47,953 bases of DNA from Flavobacteriales bacterium (GCA_012269745.1 JAAXJR010000085.1:1-47953), one strand, 5' to 3'; counted from the stretch's first letter, positions 38,698 through 47,657 are shown. Notes: a model not told the origin generated them from the sequence alone. Numbers and translations are program-made.

Positions 38698-39711
38698 TTA
38701 ATACACAGCAATCCAGGCTGTTTCAACCACAGATTTTGCTTTCTCTAGTGAGGTGCGCGCATCACCTAGGCTTTCGTGTGAACTAAACACCACTCTGTAG
38801 GTATCGAGATCTTCAACATAGCTCACAGTAAAGTCAGACCCGTTATCAGCGATGAAGCGATCAGCTGCCTCTCTCGTTGGATAAGAGCCTATGATCACGT
38901 AGAATCCTTTTGGCTCTGCTATTACCACCTCTTCTTCAGCCAGAGCCTCAGGAGCTGGAGCAGTCTTCAGAGCTTCAATCTCGTCCATTAATGCAGCTTT
39001 TTCACGGGCATGCGCATTTTTAGCAGCTTTCAATTCTTTCTGAATTGCGGCTTTTTCAGCTTCAGATTTTTCCAAAGAAGCACTGACTCTATTTGCTAAT
39101 GCTTCTGCATCGGCCATGGCTTGCTTGGCTTTTTTGCCTACACCGTCTAATCGAACAGCGGTGTAAAAGCGAAGTACTCCATCGTTAGAGGAACCACCTA
39201 CGGTTGTTCCGTCGATGTAATCGTCAATAAAGGCTGTATAGCGCGTTCCCATGATGAGCGTACCGAATGGAACCACATCGGCTAATTCCATCGAAGCACC
39301 CACTACTAGATGTTCTGAGAAACCGAAGTTTCCGTTGCTAGATTCTGCTAGACCAGAACCTACACCAAGGTCAATATTGAACTTTGAAGGCATTTTAACA
39401 TCCATTCCATCGAGAATGTTGTAGTGCCCAACGGCTTCAATTGGGATGATGGTATTAGAGAATCTTCCTGGTGTGCTTACGCCTACAACACCTAAAGTAA
39501 CCTCTGCTGAAAGTGCGGAATTATAAGTGTAAAATGCCCCAAGACGCATACCGGCGTTCCCAGCAGGTACGCTCAGGTTAATGTAATTGTAGGAGGGGCT
39601 AACATCGCTGATATGAATGTTCTCTTCGACTGATGCATAAGGTGCCCACGTGCCCTGGGCGAAGGTTAGGGTGGTGGCCAAGGTGGCCAATAGGGTTAAG
39701 GTCTTTTTCAT
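38698..39711 (-). CDS. Outer-membrane-barrel-like protein with coiled coil and C-terminal SPOR domain
   Basis: I do not recognise a named family for the full 337 residues. A signal peptide (MKKTLTLLATLATTLTFAQ) is followed by about 170 residues of alternating beta-strand sequence (20-188), resembling a small outer-membrane barrel. Then comes a charged coiled coil (193-250, e.g. EKAAIQKELKAAKNAHAREK), an acidic linker, and a SPOR domain at 267-337 (GFYVIIGSYPTREAADRFIA, then VSYVEDLDTYRVVF). SPOR domains bind denuded glycan strands of peptidoglycan. The protein may therefore tether outer membrane to cell wall, as OmpA does with a different domain; that is inference. It stands alone, with its own terminator. 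Confidence 0.82.
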   Translation of the reverse strand: MKKTLTLLATLATTLTFAQGTWAPYASVEENIHISDVSPSYNYINLSVPAGNAGMRLGAFYTYNSALSAEVTLGVVGVSTPGRFSNTIIPIEAVGHYNILDGMDVKMPSKFNIDLGVGSGLAESSNGNFGFSEHLVVGASMELADVVPFGTLIMGTRYTAFIDDYIDGTTVGGSSNDGVLRFYTAVRLDGVGKKAKQAMADAEALANRVSASLEKSEAEKAAIQKELKAAKNAHAREKAALMDEIEALKTAPAPEALAEEEVVIAEPKGFYVIIGSYPTREAADRFIADNGSDFTVSYVEDLDTYRVVFSSHESLGDARTSLEKAKSVVETAWIAVY

Positions 39712-39778
39712 TTTTAGCTTGATTTGTTCTAAAAATAGCGCTTTAAAGCGACTATTGCGCTGCTATTAATAATGTTAA

Positions 39779-40474
39779 TTAATTTTTAAACTCAAGCGTA
39801 TTTACCTCCACGGCTTCTTTGCCCTGCTCAAAAATTCGAGCCGCGTGCGTTCCTTTTAAGGTGTAAGTTCCATTTTCGACGCGAATCCATGAACCTTCGC
39901 GCAATCCAACAACGGGTACATCATTGAATTTGTGGAATTCGCCGATTCTCGTTTCTCGCGTTTCACCCATGTGTTTTGATCCCGCAATAGGATCGAGGTA
40001 GTGTGGGTTAATATTGAAGGGCACCCAGCCGAAAGCCTTGAAGGACGGTGGGTAAACGATGGGCATATCGTTGGTGGTAGAGATGCTTTGCCCCGTCATG
40101 TTACAGCCCGCAGAAGTGCCCATGTAGGGTTTGCCGCCTCGAACTGCTGCATCTATGGCTTCAAAGTAGCCACTTTCGCGAAGGTCATTGGCAAGAACGA
40201 AGGTGTTTCCCCCGCCAGTGAAGAAACCATCGGCCCATTTGCAGCCCTCTTCAGCAGAAGCAAATTCGTGGGCTCCTTTGACGCTAAATCCCCAGCGCTC
40301 GAGGACTTCCTTTGCTTTGGCTGTGTATCCGTCGTGTGAGATGCCACCAGGTCGTGCATAAGGAATGAAAAGGATGTTGCCTGCCGCAGGGAAGAAGTCT
40401 TTGCACTCCTCTTCGAGGTAGCTTAAATAGGGTTTTCCGTAAACGGTACTTGTACTGACTATAAGTAGCTTCAT
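39779..40474 (-). CDS. pepE: Dipeptidase E (alpha-aspartyl dipeptidase, peptidase S51)
   Basis: PepE cleaves dipeptides with N-terminal Asp in the cytoplasm. The 231-residue product is the size of E. coli PepE (229). It has the nucleophile elbow YMGTSAGCNMTG with Ser121, the conserved GFFTGGGNTFVLANDL, and His158 in NINPHYLD. No signal peptide is present. It lies 3 bases after the secreted Asp-box protein gene and is probably cotranscribed with it. Confidence 0.95.
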   Translation of the reverse strand: MKLLIVSTSTVYGKPYLSYLEEECKDFFPAAGNILFIPYARPGGISHDGYTAKAKEVLERWGFSVKGAHEFASAEEGCKWADGFFTGGGNTFVLANDLRESGYFEAIDAAVRGGKPYMGTSAGCNMTGQSISTTNDMPIVYPPSFKAFGWVPFNINPHYLDPIAGSKHMGETRETRIGEFHKFNDVPVVGLREGSWIRVENGTYTLKGTHAARIFEQGKEAVEVNTLEFKN

Positions 40475-40477
40475 GAA

Positions 40478-41770
40478 TTATTTGGTTTCATTGTGAAGAT
40501 AGGTCCAGACCGATTTTTTTAGTCCATTCATCTCGGTCCAAATCGGGCGAACAATGCCGTTTTGAGCGCTGATGTGGTTGTAATCGCCCATGAAAACAGT
40601 GCTCGCCGGGAAGAAAGGTTCATCGTTGATTTGCCATTCGCTCCAAGTCTGACCGCCGTCTACACTCTTGCTGAGGTAGGTATTCGTTTCATTGTCTTTC
40701 TCTGTGTTTCTGCGGTCGTAGTATACTGCATAGAGGTGCCCTGAAGATGGGTCTACAGTGACCCATGGTAGGAATTGGTCCGAAGAACCTCCATCTGGGC
40801 TTACTCGGGCAGGGCGGCTCCATGTTGCCCCTGCATCGTCCGAGGAACTGATCCATATTTCGCCGCCGTTGAGCGGGTCTTTATCGCCCCAGCAGACGTA
40901 AACTCGTCCATAGTAGGCGCTGCTTTCGCAATGGTCAACAACAGTTACTGGCATGCCGTTGGCACGATTAAAGCCAGGATAGCTCTGGGTCCAGCCGTCT
41001 TTTTGGTCGGCTACGCGTATTTCTTCCCAGTTTTTTCCATCCAAGCTACGGTTGAAGTAAATAGCACCATTTAATGCCCAGCCAACATAACGCGCGTTTT
41101 TGATGCCATATGCAGGAACAGCTCCTTCACTGGTGCCGTCGTCGTCTATACAGTCTCCCGATTGTTCGGTGATGACCACAGGCTCGGACCAACTCTGTCC
41201 TCCGTCATTACTTTCGCTGAAAAGGATGGTGCTTTTGCAATTTTCGTCTGAGGTACCGTAGGCGTCAAATTGTGTCCAGCTCAATGCAATAGTGCCCTTT
41301 GTTGGATGAATAGCAGCCCATTCTTTATCGTGTTTTTTTCCATTAACGGCAGTAAAAGATCCGTCGTTAAACGAGCCTCCTGGTCCGTCTTTTGTTTGGC
41401 AGACCATACGGTCTAGGATCTGGTCGCTGCTCCAGTTAGTGCCTTCGGGGTCGCTGAGGTGGAAGTAATAAACGCGGCCATTACCGTCAGTGATAATGCA
41501 AGGGTCGCCCCAGACGCCATAGGGGCTCGAAATTTTTTCCTGAGTCCAAGTCACTCCACCGTCGGTACTTTGGTAAAAGTTGTCCAAAATGCTCGCAGCA
41601 TAAACGTTCAAGGGGTTGGTAGGGTCTACGCTGATGCTGGGTTCACAGATGCCGCTGCGGAAGGAGGGGCCTTCATGAATTTTCACCGCTTGAGCGAATG
41701 TGTTAAAACTGCTCAACAAGGCGCCGAGGAGCAGGGTGAAAAGCGAAAATTGGCTTAATTTCACGGACAT
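40478..41770 (-). CDS. Secreted Asp-box (BNR repeat) beta-propeller protein, sialidase-like
   Basis: With the ATG at 41770 the product has 430 residues and a clean signal peptide (MSVKLSQFSLFTLLLGALLS, cleavage near FAQ). In-frame ATGs at 41794 and 41827 would add a poor leader. Four Asp boxes are visible: STDGGVTW (68-75), SNDGGQSW (187-194), SSDDAGATW (309-317) and SVDGGQTW (369-376). These mark a six-bladed propeller as in sialidases and related proteins. I do not see the sialidase FRIP motif or arginine triad clearly, so an enzymatic role is uncertain. Its start codon overlaps that of the divergent gene. Confidence 0.82.
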   Translation of the reverse strand: MSVKLSQFSLFTLLLGALLSSFNTFAQAVKIHEGPSFRSGICEPSISVDPTNPLNVYAASILDNFYQSTDGGVTWTQEKISSPYGVWGDPCIITDGNGRVYYFHLSDPEGTNWSSDQILDRMVCQTKDGPGGSFNDGSFTAVNGKKHDKEWAAIHPTKGTIALSWTQFDAYGTSDENCKSTILFSESNDGGQSWSEPVVITEQSGDCIDDDGTSEGAVPAYGIKNARYVGWALNGAIYFNRSLDGKNWEEIRVADQKDGWTQSYPGFNRANGMPVTVVDHCESSAYYGRVYVCWGDKDPLNGGEIWISSSDDAGATWSRPARVSPDGGSSDQFLPWVTVDPSSGHLYAVYYDRRNTEKDNETNTYLSKSVDGGQTWSEWQINDEPFFPASTVFMGDYNHISAQNGIVRPIWTEMNGLKKSVWTYLHNETK

Positions 41771-42290
41771 GAAAAAATCAGTGCTTCTACTCATATTGGT
41801 GTGCTTCGGAATCTGTGGGTTCTCCACGAAGGTAAAGCATGAGTTCTATGTAAGCGTCACCGATATTTATGTTGATGCAGAAAAAGGGCAGATTAACGGT
41901 GTGGTGAAGTGTTTCCCGGACGATTGGGAGCGTGCTATGAATGCCTTGCTCGCGAATAAAGTGCAGCGCTACGTGCAGTTAGATTCGACTGCGCAAGACA
42001 GCTTGCATGCCGAGTATTTACAGAAGCATTTAAACGTTCAAGTAGGAGAGCAGCCACTGAAGTTCGGCTACTCGGGCACGGTGCGAGGACCTGATGAGGT
42101 GTATTTGCTGTTTGAGGGACCTATGGAATTGGCCCCGGAAGAATATGCAAGTGGATGGACAGTAAATCAAACCTTGTTGGCGGACATTTATCCTACTCAG
42201 GAGAACATCGTCATCTTGCATTATGACGGTCAGAAATACACCAGTAGTTGCCGCGAGGGCAATGAGTACGAATTCAACTATTCATTCTAG
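41769..42290 (+). CDS. Exported DUF6702-like protein
   Basis: The 173-residue product (ATG at 41769; an ATG 23 codons upstream would spoil the signal peptide) starts with MKKSVLLLILVCFGICGF and continues with HEFYVSVTDIYVDAEKG, a pattern I associate with the uncharacterised Bacteroidota family DUF6702. The rest is mostly beta, about 150 residues, with no known catalytic motif. The stop is directly followed by the ATG of the HupE/UreJ-like gene, so translation is coupled. Family assignment is from memory; the function is unknown. Confidence 0.75.
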   Translation: MKKSVLLLILVCFGICGFSTKVKHEFYVSVTDIYVDAEKGQINGVVKCFPDDWERAMNALLANKVQRYVQLDSTAQDSLHAEYLQKHLNVQVGEQPLKFGYSGTVRGPDEVYLLFEGPMELAPEEYASGWTVNQTLLADIYPTQENIVILHYDGQKYTSSCREGNEYEFNYSF

Positions 42291-42851
42291 ATGTTTTACA
42301 TAGAGCTGGGCCTCAGGCACATTCTTGATATAGAAGGGTACGACCACATGTTGTTTTTGCTTGCCCTTACCTTGCCATTGACCTTCCGCGATTGGAAACA
42401 GACCCTTTGGTGGGTGACGGCTTTTACAGTGGGGCACAGTTTAACGCTAGCGCTTACTGCAACTGCGTTGATTACGGTAGATAGTACTTGGGTGGAATTG
42501 GGTATTGCAGTAACCATATTCTTCACGGGCGTCTTTCATTTACTTCGAAATTTTTCAGTGTCCAATTCTGGCCGCTACCTCTCGCTCATCTTCGGCGCAG
42601 TGCACGGCATGGGCTTCGGCTCGTATTATTCGTTCATCGCGCAAGACGATGTTTTTTGGTGGGCGTGGTTGCCGTTCAACCTGGGCATTGAAGTAGGGCA
42701 AATAGCACTTGTAGTGGTATTGCTTTTTGTATATTCGGTTTTCCAAAAATTAGGTGTCCAATTAAGAACAATTAGATTGCTCGTAACTGGAGTGGTTTTG
42801 ACCTTAAGTGCACAGATGATTTTGGAACGAATTCCTAACGAACTCTTTTAA
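42291..42851 (+). CDS. HupE/UreJ-like membrane protein
   Basis: The 186-residue product has about six membrane helices and the HupE/UreJ family pattern: GLRHILDIEGYDHMLFLLAL (His10, Asp18, His19), TVGHSLTLAL (His49), FGAVHGMGFG (His105) and FNLGIEVGQIALV (Glu134). Such His/Asp/Glu residues in helices are the proposed metal path in HupE/UreJ, which are linked to nickel or cobalt uptake. No hydrogenase or urease gene is nearby, so the metal, if any, is unknown. It starts at the base after the DUF6702-like stop. Confidence 0.88.
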   Translation: MFYIELGLRHILDIEGYDHMLFLLALTLPLTFRDWKQTLWWVTAFTVGHSLTLALTATALITVDSTWVELGIAVTIFFTGVFHLLRNFSVSNSGRYLSLIFGAVHGMGFGSYYSFIAQDDVFWWAWLPFNLGIEVGQIALVVVLLFVYSVFQKLGVQLRTIRLLVTGVVLTLSAQMILERIPNELF

Positions 42852-42860
42852 TTCAAATAC

Positions 42861-45197
42861 ATGAGAAATAGATTGTTATGGTTGGCCTTGGGGGCCGCAT
42901 TTACATTGACTGCACAGAATGTCAATACGTCTAAATTCCGTCAATTAGGTCAAGAGTTGCCTACGCCAAACGTCTACCGTACGGCTTCAGGGGCACCGGG
43001 TCATGAGTACTACCAGCAGCAGGCTGATTACAACATGAGCATTACCCTTGATGATGAAACGCAACGCATCTACGGGAAAGAGACCATTACTTACACGAAC
43101 AATAGCCCGGACGAGCTGCGCTATTTGTGGGTGCAATTGGACCAAAATATGCGTGCAAAAAACAGCACGACACAAGAGATCAAGCGAGGACCCATCTTCT
43201 CGGAGCGCGGCAATACGGCGCAGACGGCCTTCAATCAGTTAAAGAAAAATCAGTTCTATGATTTTGACGGAGGCTTTAAGATCGATTACGTACAGACTAC
43301 TTCAGGCAAGAACTTGCGCTACACCATCAACAATACGATGATGCGCATCGATCTGCCTACGCCATTGCACAAAGGACAGAAGTTCTCGTTCAACATCAAA
43401 TGGTGGTTTAACATCAACGACCGCATGGACATTGGTGGTCGTTCAGGATACGAGTACTTTGAAGAAGACGATAACTACCTCTATACCATCGCACAGTTCT
43501 TCCCAAGAATGGCAGTGTACAATGATGTTGAAGGATGGCAGAACAAGCAGTTCTTAGGTTCGGGCGAGTTTACCCTTCCTTTTGGGGATTACAAGGTGAG
43601 CATTACCGTTCCTTCAGACCACGTGGTGGCTTCGACGGGTAAACTGACCAACGAGAGCAAGATATTGTCGTCGAAGCAGCGTGCCCGTTTGGCCAAGGCG
43701 CGCAAGAGCTATGACGATCCGGTGATTATTGTGACGCAGGAGGAAGCTGAGCAAGCTGAAAAAGACAAGAGCACGAAGAGCAAGACTTGGGTATTCGAAG
43801 CAGAGAATGTTCGTGATTTCGCCTTTGCGACTTCGCGTAAGTTCATCTGGGATGCGCAGGCTGTAGATATTAATGGTAAGACGACCATGGCGATGAGCTA
43901 CTACCCGAAAGAAGGGAATCCATTGTGGGAGCAGTACTCAACTCGCGTTGTTGCGCATACTTTGAAGGTGTACAGCAAATTCACGGTAGATTACCCGTAC
44001 CACAAAGCCATTTCTGTACACACCAAATGGATCGGTATGGAGTACCCGCAGATTTGTTTCAACGGCGGTCGTCCAGAAGCAGACGGTACGTACAGCGAGA
44101 GCACGAAGTATGGAATGATTGGTGTGATTATCCACGAGGTGGGTCACAACTTCTTCCCAATGATCATTAACTCTGACGAGCGCCAGTGGACTTGGATGGA
44201 TGAAGGTCTAAACACGTTTGTACAGTACTTGACAGAGCAAGAGTGGGATCACGAATACCCATCTCGTCGCGGTCCTGCACACAAGATTGTGCCTTACATG
44301 AGTGGCCCAAAGGAGGATATGGTTCCGATTATGACCAATTCTGAGAGCATTCTGCAGTTTGGGAACAATGCCTACGGTAAGCCGGCAACGGCCTTGAACA
44401 TTCTGCGCGAAACAGTTATGGGTCGTGAGTTGTTCGACTACGCCTTTAAAGAGTACAGCCGTCGTTGGGCCTTTAAGCACCCATCACCGGCAGATTTCTT
44501 CCGTACGATGGAAGATGCTTCAGGGGTAGATTTAGATTGGTTCTGGAGAGGTTGGTTCTACACCACAGATCATGTGGATATCGCCATCACAGATGTACAG
44601 TGGTACCAGATGAGCACGGGGAATCCAGATATTGAGAACCCAATTCTTGAGGAGAAGGCCGCGAAAGCCGATGCGCATATTGGTAAAGCACGTAATTCAG
44701 TTATTCGCACAGTTGTGGATGAAAACGAGGCGGCTCGTGATTTCTACAACCGTTACAACCGTTTTGAGGTGAAGGAAAGTGACCGTGAAGAATACCAGCG
44801 CTACCGAGACGGTTTGAGCGAGGAAGAGGCAGCAATGCTTGATGCAGGCTACCACTTCTACGGTGTTTCTTTTGAGAACCAAGGAGGCTTGGTGATGCCA
44901 TTGGTATTGCGCTTCACATTGGAAGACGGCACGGAAGAAGTAAGAAGAATAGCTGCTGAGGTGTGGCTGAAGAATGAAGAGAGCTTCACGAAGTGGTTCA
45001 ACTTCCCACAGCCTGTGGTGCAGATTACATTGGATCCGTTCCTAGAAATGGCGGATACCGATCGTAGCGATAACTATTGGCCAGCAATGGCAGAGCCTAG
45101 CAAGTTTGACGTGTACTCACGCGGTGCAACAAGCAGATGGCAACGCAATGGTCGTAGCAATCCTATGCGTGAAGCAAGAGCTGCAGGCAACGAATAA
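42861..45197 (+). CDS. Secreted M1-family zinc metallopeptidase
   Basis: The 778-residue product starts with a signal peptide (MRNRLLWLALGAAFTLTAQ). An N-terminal beta region (about 50-260) is followed by the catalytic domain with KWIGMEYPQICF (393-395 is the GME substrate site) and HEVGHNFFP, giving zinc ligands His425, His429 and Glu448, with catalytic Glu426. The HExxH-18-E spacing is exact for family M1 aminopeptidases. A C-terminal domain follows, without an obvious sorting signal. It lies 9 bases after the HupE-like gene and is closed by a terminator. It is probably periplasmic or outer-membrane-linked and cleaves peptides for nutrition. Confidence 0.93.
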   Translation: MRNRLLWLALGAAFTLTAQNVNTSKFRQLGQELPTPNVYRTASGAPGHEYYQQQADYNMSITLDDETQRIYGKETITYTNNSPDELRYLWVQLDQNMRAKNSTTQEIKRGPIFSERGNTAQTAFNQLKKNQFYDFDGGFKIDYVQTTSGKNLRYTINNTMMRIDLPTPLHKGQKFSFNIKWWFNINDRMDIGGRSGYEYFEEDDNYLYTIAQFFPRMAVYNDVEGWQNKQFLGSGEFTLPFGDYKVSITVPSDHVVASTGKLTNESKILSSKQRARLAKARKSYDDPVIIVTQEEAEQAEKDKSTKSKTWVFEAENVRDFAFATSRKFIWDAQAVDINGKTTMAMSYYPKEGNPLWEQYSTRVVAHTLKVYSKFTVDYPYHKAISVHTKWIGMEYPQICFNGGRPEADGTYSESTKYGMIGVIIHEVGHNFFPMIINSDERQWTWMDEGLNTFVQYLTEQEWDHEYPSRRGPAHKIVPYMSGPKEDMVPIMTNSESILQFGNNAYGKPATALNILRETVMGRELFDYAFKEYSRRWAFKHPSPADFFRTMEDASGVDLDWFWRGWFYTTDHVDIAITDVQWYQMSTGNPDIENPILEEKAAKADAHIGKARNSVIRTVVDENEAARDFYNRYNRFEVKESDREEYQRYRDGLSEEEAAMLDAGYHFYGVSFENQGGLVMPLVLRFTLEDGTEEVRRIAAEVWLKNEESFTKWFNFPQPVVQITLDPFLEMADTDRSDNYWPAMAEPSKFDVYSRGATSRWQRNGRSNPMREARAAGNE

Positions 45198-45226
45198 GCT
45201 GCCGAAAATCATTCGATGAAATTCAA

Positions 45227-45254
45227 AAGCCGTCCCGCAGGGGCGGCTTTTTTT
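45227..45254 (+). terminator. Terminator of the DUF6702-HupE-M1 unit
   Basis: A 10-bp stem with one G-U pair (45227-45236 with 45240-45249) and a three-base loop runs into seven Ts, 29 bases past the M1 peptidase stop. Confidence 0.9.
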
Positions 45255-45288
45255 ATGGCCAAAGGTCTGTTTAACAAAGTATTATCAT

Positions 45289-45324
45289 TTTGAGAATATG
45301 GTATTGGGGTAAGGCTACGTTTTG
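45289..45324 (+). promoter_or_regulatory. Candidate promoter of creD
   Basis: TTTG at 45289-45292 and TACGTTTT(G) at 45316-45324 are separated by 23 bases, at the long end of the accepted range, and the -7 element has one mismatch. It lies 24 bases before the creD ATG. Confidence 0.4.
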
Positions 45325-45347
45325 GGGGTGAAAAATTTAATCACTTC

Positions 45348-46652
45348 ATGAAGTTTACCGAAAAACCTATGTTCAAGATGCTAGCCGTGGGCGGGCTAGC
45401 TGTTTTATTACTGATACCGGCAATGCTGGTTCAGAACCTGATTCACGAAAGAGAATCGACCCAGAATTCCGCCATTTCTCAAATGACTAGTATTTGGGGC
45501 GGCGATCAAATGATTGTAGGGCCGTACTTAAGTATTCCCTATTTGGACCCGTATACCGTCACCAATGACGACGGTTCACAAAGTGTGAGCTATTCGAGAA
45601 AGAACTTATATGTGCTGCCTGAGGTGCTTGAGGGCGACGTCGATATCGTTCCTGAAACGCGCTCCCTTGGGATGTATGAAGCCATAGTCTACGAAGGGGA
45701 CATGTCTTTTTCAGGCCAATTCATCTTACCGGATTACAAGACTTTGGGCATTCAAGAGCGGTTCTTGGAATGGGACAAGGCGACCATCAATATGGGCATC
45801 TCCGACCTACGCGGTGTGGAAGGTAATTTCGAATTCAATTGGAACGAGCAACCCTTGCAGATGAGCTCAGGGTTGAGCACTAATGAGATCTACCACAGCG
45901 GTATCCATGCGCCGGTACAAGTAACCGAAGATCAGAAGTACATTTTTACCATTCGTGCAACCCTTCGTGGCAGCAGTAGGTTCTCTGTCGTGCCCTTTGG
46001 CAAACAGACCCGTTTTTCCATGATTAGTCCGTGGACCGAGCCTAGTTTTAAAGGCAGTTATGCCACAGCTTCTTATGTGCCTTCGGAAGATGGTTTTGAG
46101 GCTACTTGGGAAGTAAGTCATTTGAACAGAAATTACCCTCAGGCCTGGACAGGACGTAAATACAGTCCTACTAATGATTTCTTTGGCACTGAATTTATTC
46201 GCTCTGTGGACACCTACAGCAAGACCAATCGAGTGGCTAAATATGCTATTCTCATCATTGCTCTTACGTTTATGGTATTCTACTTTTCGGAGCTTATCAA
46301 CAGTTCTAGCGTGAATGCCTTGCAATACGTCCTTATCGGTCTGGCATTAGTGCTCTTTTACACGTTGTTGTTATCATTTAGTGAACATCTAGGGTTCAAT
46401 AGGGCCTATGCAGTTGCAGGACTGATGACTGTGGTCATGGAGTTCTTGTATGCGAAGAGTGTGTTGAAAAGCGCAAAGCTTGCAGGTTATGTCGCAGGTG
46501 TATTGACCTTGCTGTATGGGTTTGTCTTTGTGCTAATCCAATTAAAGGATTTTGCACTGTTGGCAGGAAGCCTTGGCTTGTTTGTCATATTGGGCGGTAT
46601 CATGTACATCTCACGGAATATTGAGTGGGAATTTGATAGGTCGCAAGAGTAG
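45348..46652 (+). CDS. creD: CreD-family inner membrane protein
   Basis: The 434-residue product has an N-terminal membrane helix (about 12-32), then LIHERESTQNSAISQM and GGDQMIVGPYLSIPY, diagnostic of CreD. A periplasmic beta domain extends to about residue 295, with NRVAKYAILIIALTFMVFYF opening a block of about six C-terminal helices. In E. coli CreD is induced by CreBC and linked to envelope integrity and colicin tolerance; no creB or creC lies here. A second ATG at residue 8 is possible. It has its own candidate promoter and shares a terminator with accD. Confidence 0.92.
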   Translation: MKFTEKPMFKMLAVGGLAVLLLIPAMLVQNLIHERESTQNSAISQMTSIWGGDQMIVGPYLSIPYLDPYTVTNDDGSQSVSYSRKNLYVLPEVLEGDVDIVPETRSLGMYEAIVYEGDMSFSGQFILPDYKTLGIQERFLEWDKATINMGISDLRGVEGNFEFNWNEQPLQMSSGLSTNEIYHSGIHAPVQVTEDQKYIFTIRATLRGSSRFSVVPFGKQTRFSMISPWTEPSFKGSYATASYVPSEDGFEATWEVSHLNRNYPQAWTGRKYSPTNDFFGTEFIRSVDTYSKTNRVAKYAILIIALTFMVFYFSELINSSSVNALQYVLIGLALVLFYTLLLSFSEHLGFNRAYAVAGLMTVVMEFLYAKSVLKSAKLAGYVAGVLTLLYGFVFVLIQLKDFALLAGSLGLFVILGGIMYISRNIEWEFDRSQE

Positions 46653-46661
46653 GGACAAAAA

Positions 46662-46690
46662 AAATCCCCGCCGGTTCCCGGCGGGGATTT
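46662..46690. terminator. Bidirectional terminator between creD and accD
   Basis: A 13-bp perfect stem (46662-46674 with 46678-46690) with a TTC loop is flanked by As on the left and Ts on the right. It serves both convergent genes. Confidence 0.92.
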
Positions 46691-46714
46691 TTCATTTCAA
46701 AATTTTTGGGAGAC

Positions 46715-47560
46715 TTAGTCCATCACCATATTAAGGTACTGGCTGAGTTTTTCTTTTAGATTTTTGCGCTCCACGATAAAATCTAAGAAGCCATGCTCGA
46801 GCAAAAACTCTGAGCGTTGGAATCCTTCTGGTAGGTCTTTACCGATGGTTTCTTTCACAACACGTGGACCAGCGAATGCGATTAGTGCATTTGGCTCAGC
46901 GATGTTGATATCACCTAGCATTGCGTAAGATGCCGTGACACCACCCGTAGTTGGGTCGGTGAGGAAAGAGATGTATGGGATCTTCTTTTCGTCCATCAAG
47001 GCAATTTTCGCTGAGGTTTTGGCCATCTGCATCAAAGAGAAGGCTGCCTCCATCATACGTGCGCCACCAGATTTAGAAATCATGAGGAACGGTGCACCGG
47101 TTTTTAGGCTGTGGTCCATCGCACGAGCGATTTTCTCACCAACTACAGAACCCATGGATCCGCCTATGAAGTTGAAATTCATACAGGCAACTACGATCTC
47201 ACGGCCGTTCATCATACCATAACCAGAAGTTAGAGCGTCCTTGAGGCCACTTTTCTTCTGACCACCTTTTAAACGGTCCTCATAAGGTTTGGTATCCTCA
47301 AACTTTAGAGGATCCTTAGAAACCATATCGGCGTCGAGCTCGGTGAACTCACCGTTGTCGAAAAGGATGGAGAAGTATTCTTTGGCGTTAATTCTATCGT
47401 GGTGACCACAGTTGCCACAAGTCCAAAGCTCAGCGGCATGATCATCTACACTCACAATCACCTTACATTTTGGGCACTTGTGCCACAGGCCATCGGGAGT
47501 TTCTTTCTTGTCTTTCGTCTCTGTGGTAATACCAGCAGTAGTTCTTTTAAACCAACCCAT
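46715..47560 (-). CDS. accD: Acetyl-CoA carboxylase carboxyltransferase subunit beta
   Basis: AccD, with AccA, transfers the carboxyl group from carboxybiotin to acetyl-CoA to form malonyl-CoA for fatty acid synthesis. The 281-residue product has the N-terminal zinc ribbon with Cys29, Cys32, Cys48 and Cys51 (WHKCPKCK and WTCGNCGHH), then the crotonase-like domain with [34 protein letters not shown] and [12 protein letters not shown]. It is a single gene between two terminators. accA is not in the window. Confidence 0.98.
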   Translation of the reverse strand: MGWFKRTTAGITTETKDKKETPDGLWHKCPKCKVIVSVDDHAAELWTCGNCGHHDRINAKEYFSILFDNGEFTELDADMVSKDPLKFEDTKPYEDRLKGGQKKSGLKDALTSGYGMMNGREIVVACMNFNFIGGSMGSVVGEKIARAMDHSLKTGAPFLMISKSGGARMMEAAFSLMQMAKTSAKIALMDEKKIPYISFLTDPTTGGVTASYAMLGDINIAEPNALIAFAGPRVVKETIGKDLPEGFQRSEFLLEHGFLDFIVERKNLKEKLSQYLNMVMD

Positions 47561-47602
47561 AGGGGATATTAATTACGATTCAGGATGCTAATGTAGTGAA
47601 AA

Positions 47603-47631
47603 AGGGCACTCATCGTGGAGATGGGTGCCCT
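47603..47631 (-). terminator. Terminator of the aldolase gene
   Basis: A 12-bp stem with one wobble (47603-47614 with 47620-47631) and a five-base loop is followed on the minus strand by five Ts, 27 bases past the stop at 47658. Confidence 0.85.
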
Positions 47632-47657
47632 CTTCTAAAAGTGTGCGTTATTTATGA

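Noticed and set aside
45867-46325. Open frame of 152 codons antisense to creD
   Set aside because: creD has clear family motifs in the same bases; the antisense frame has none.
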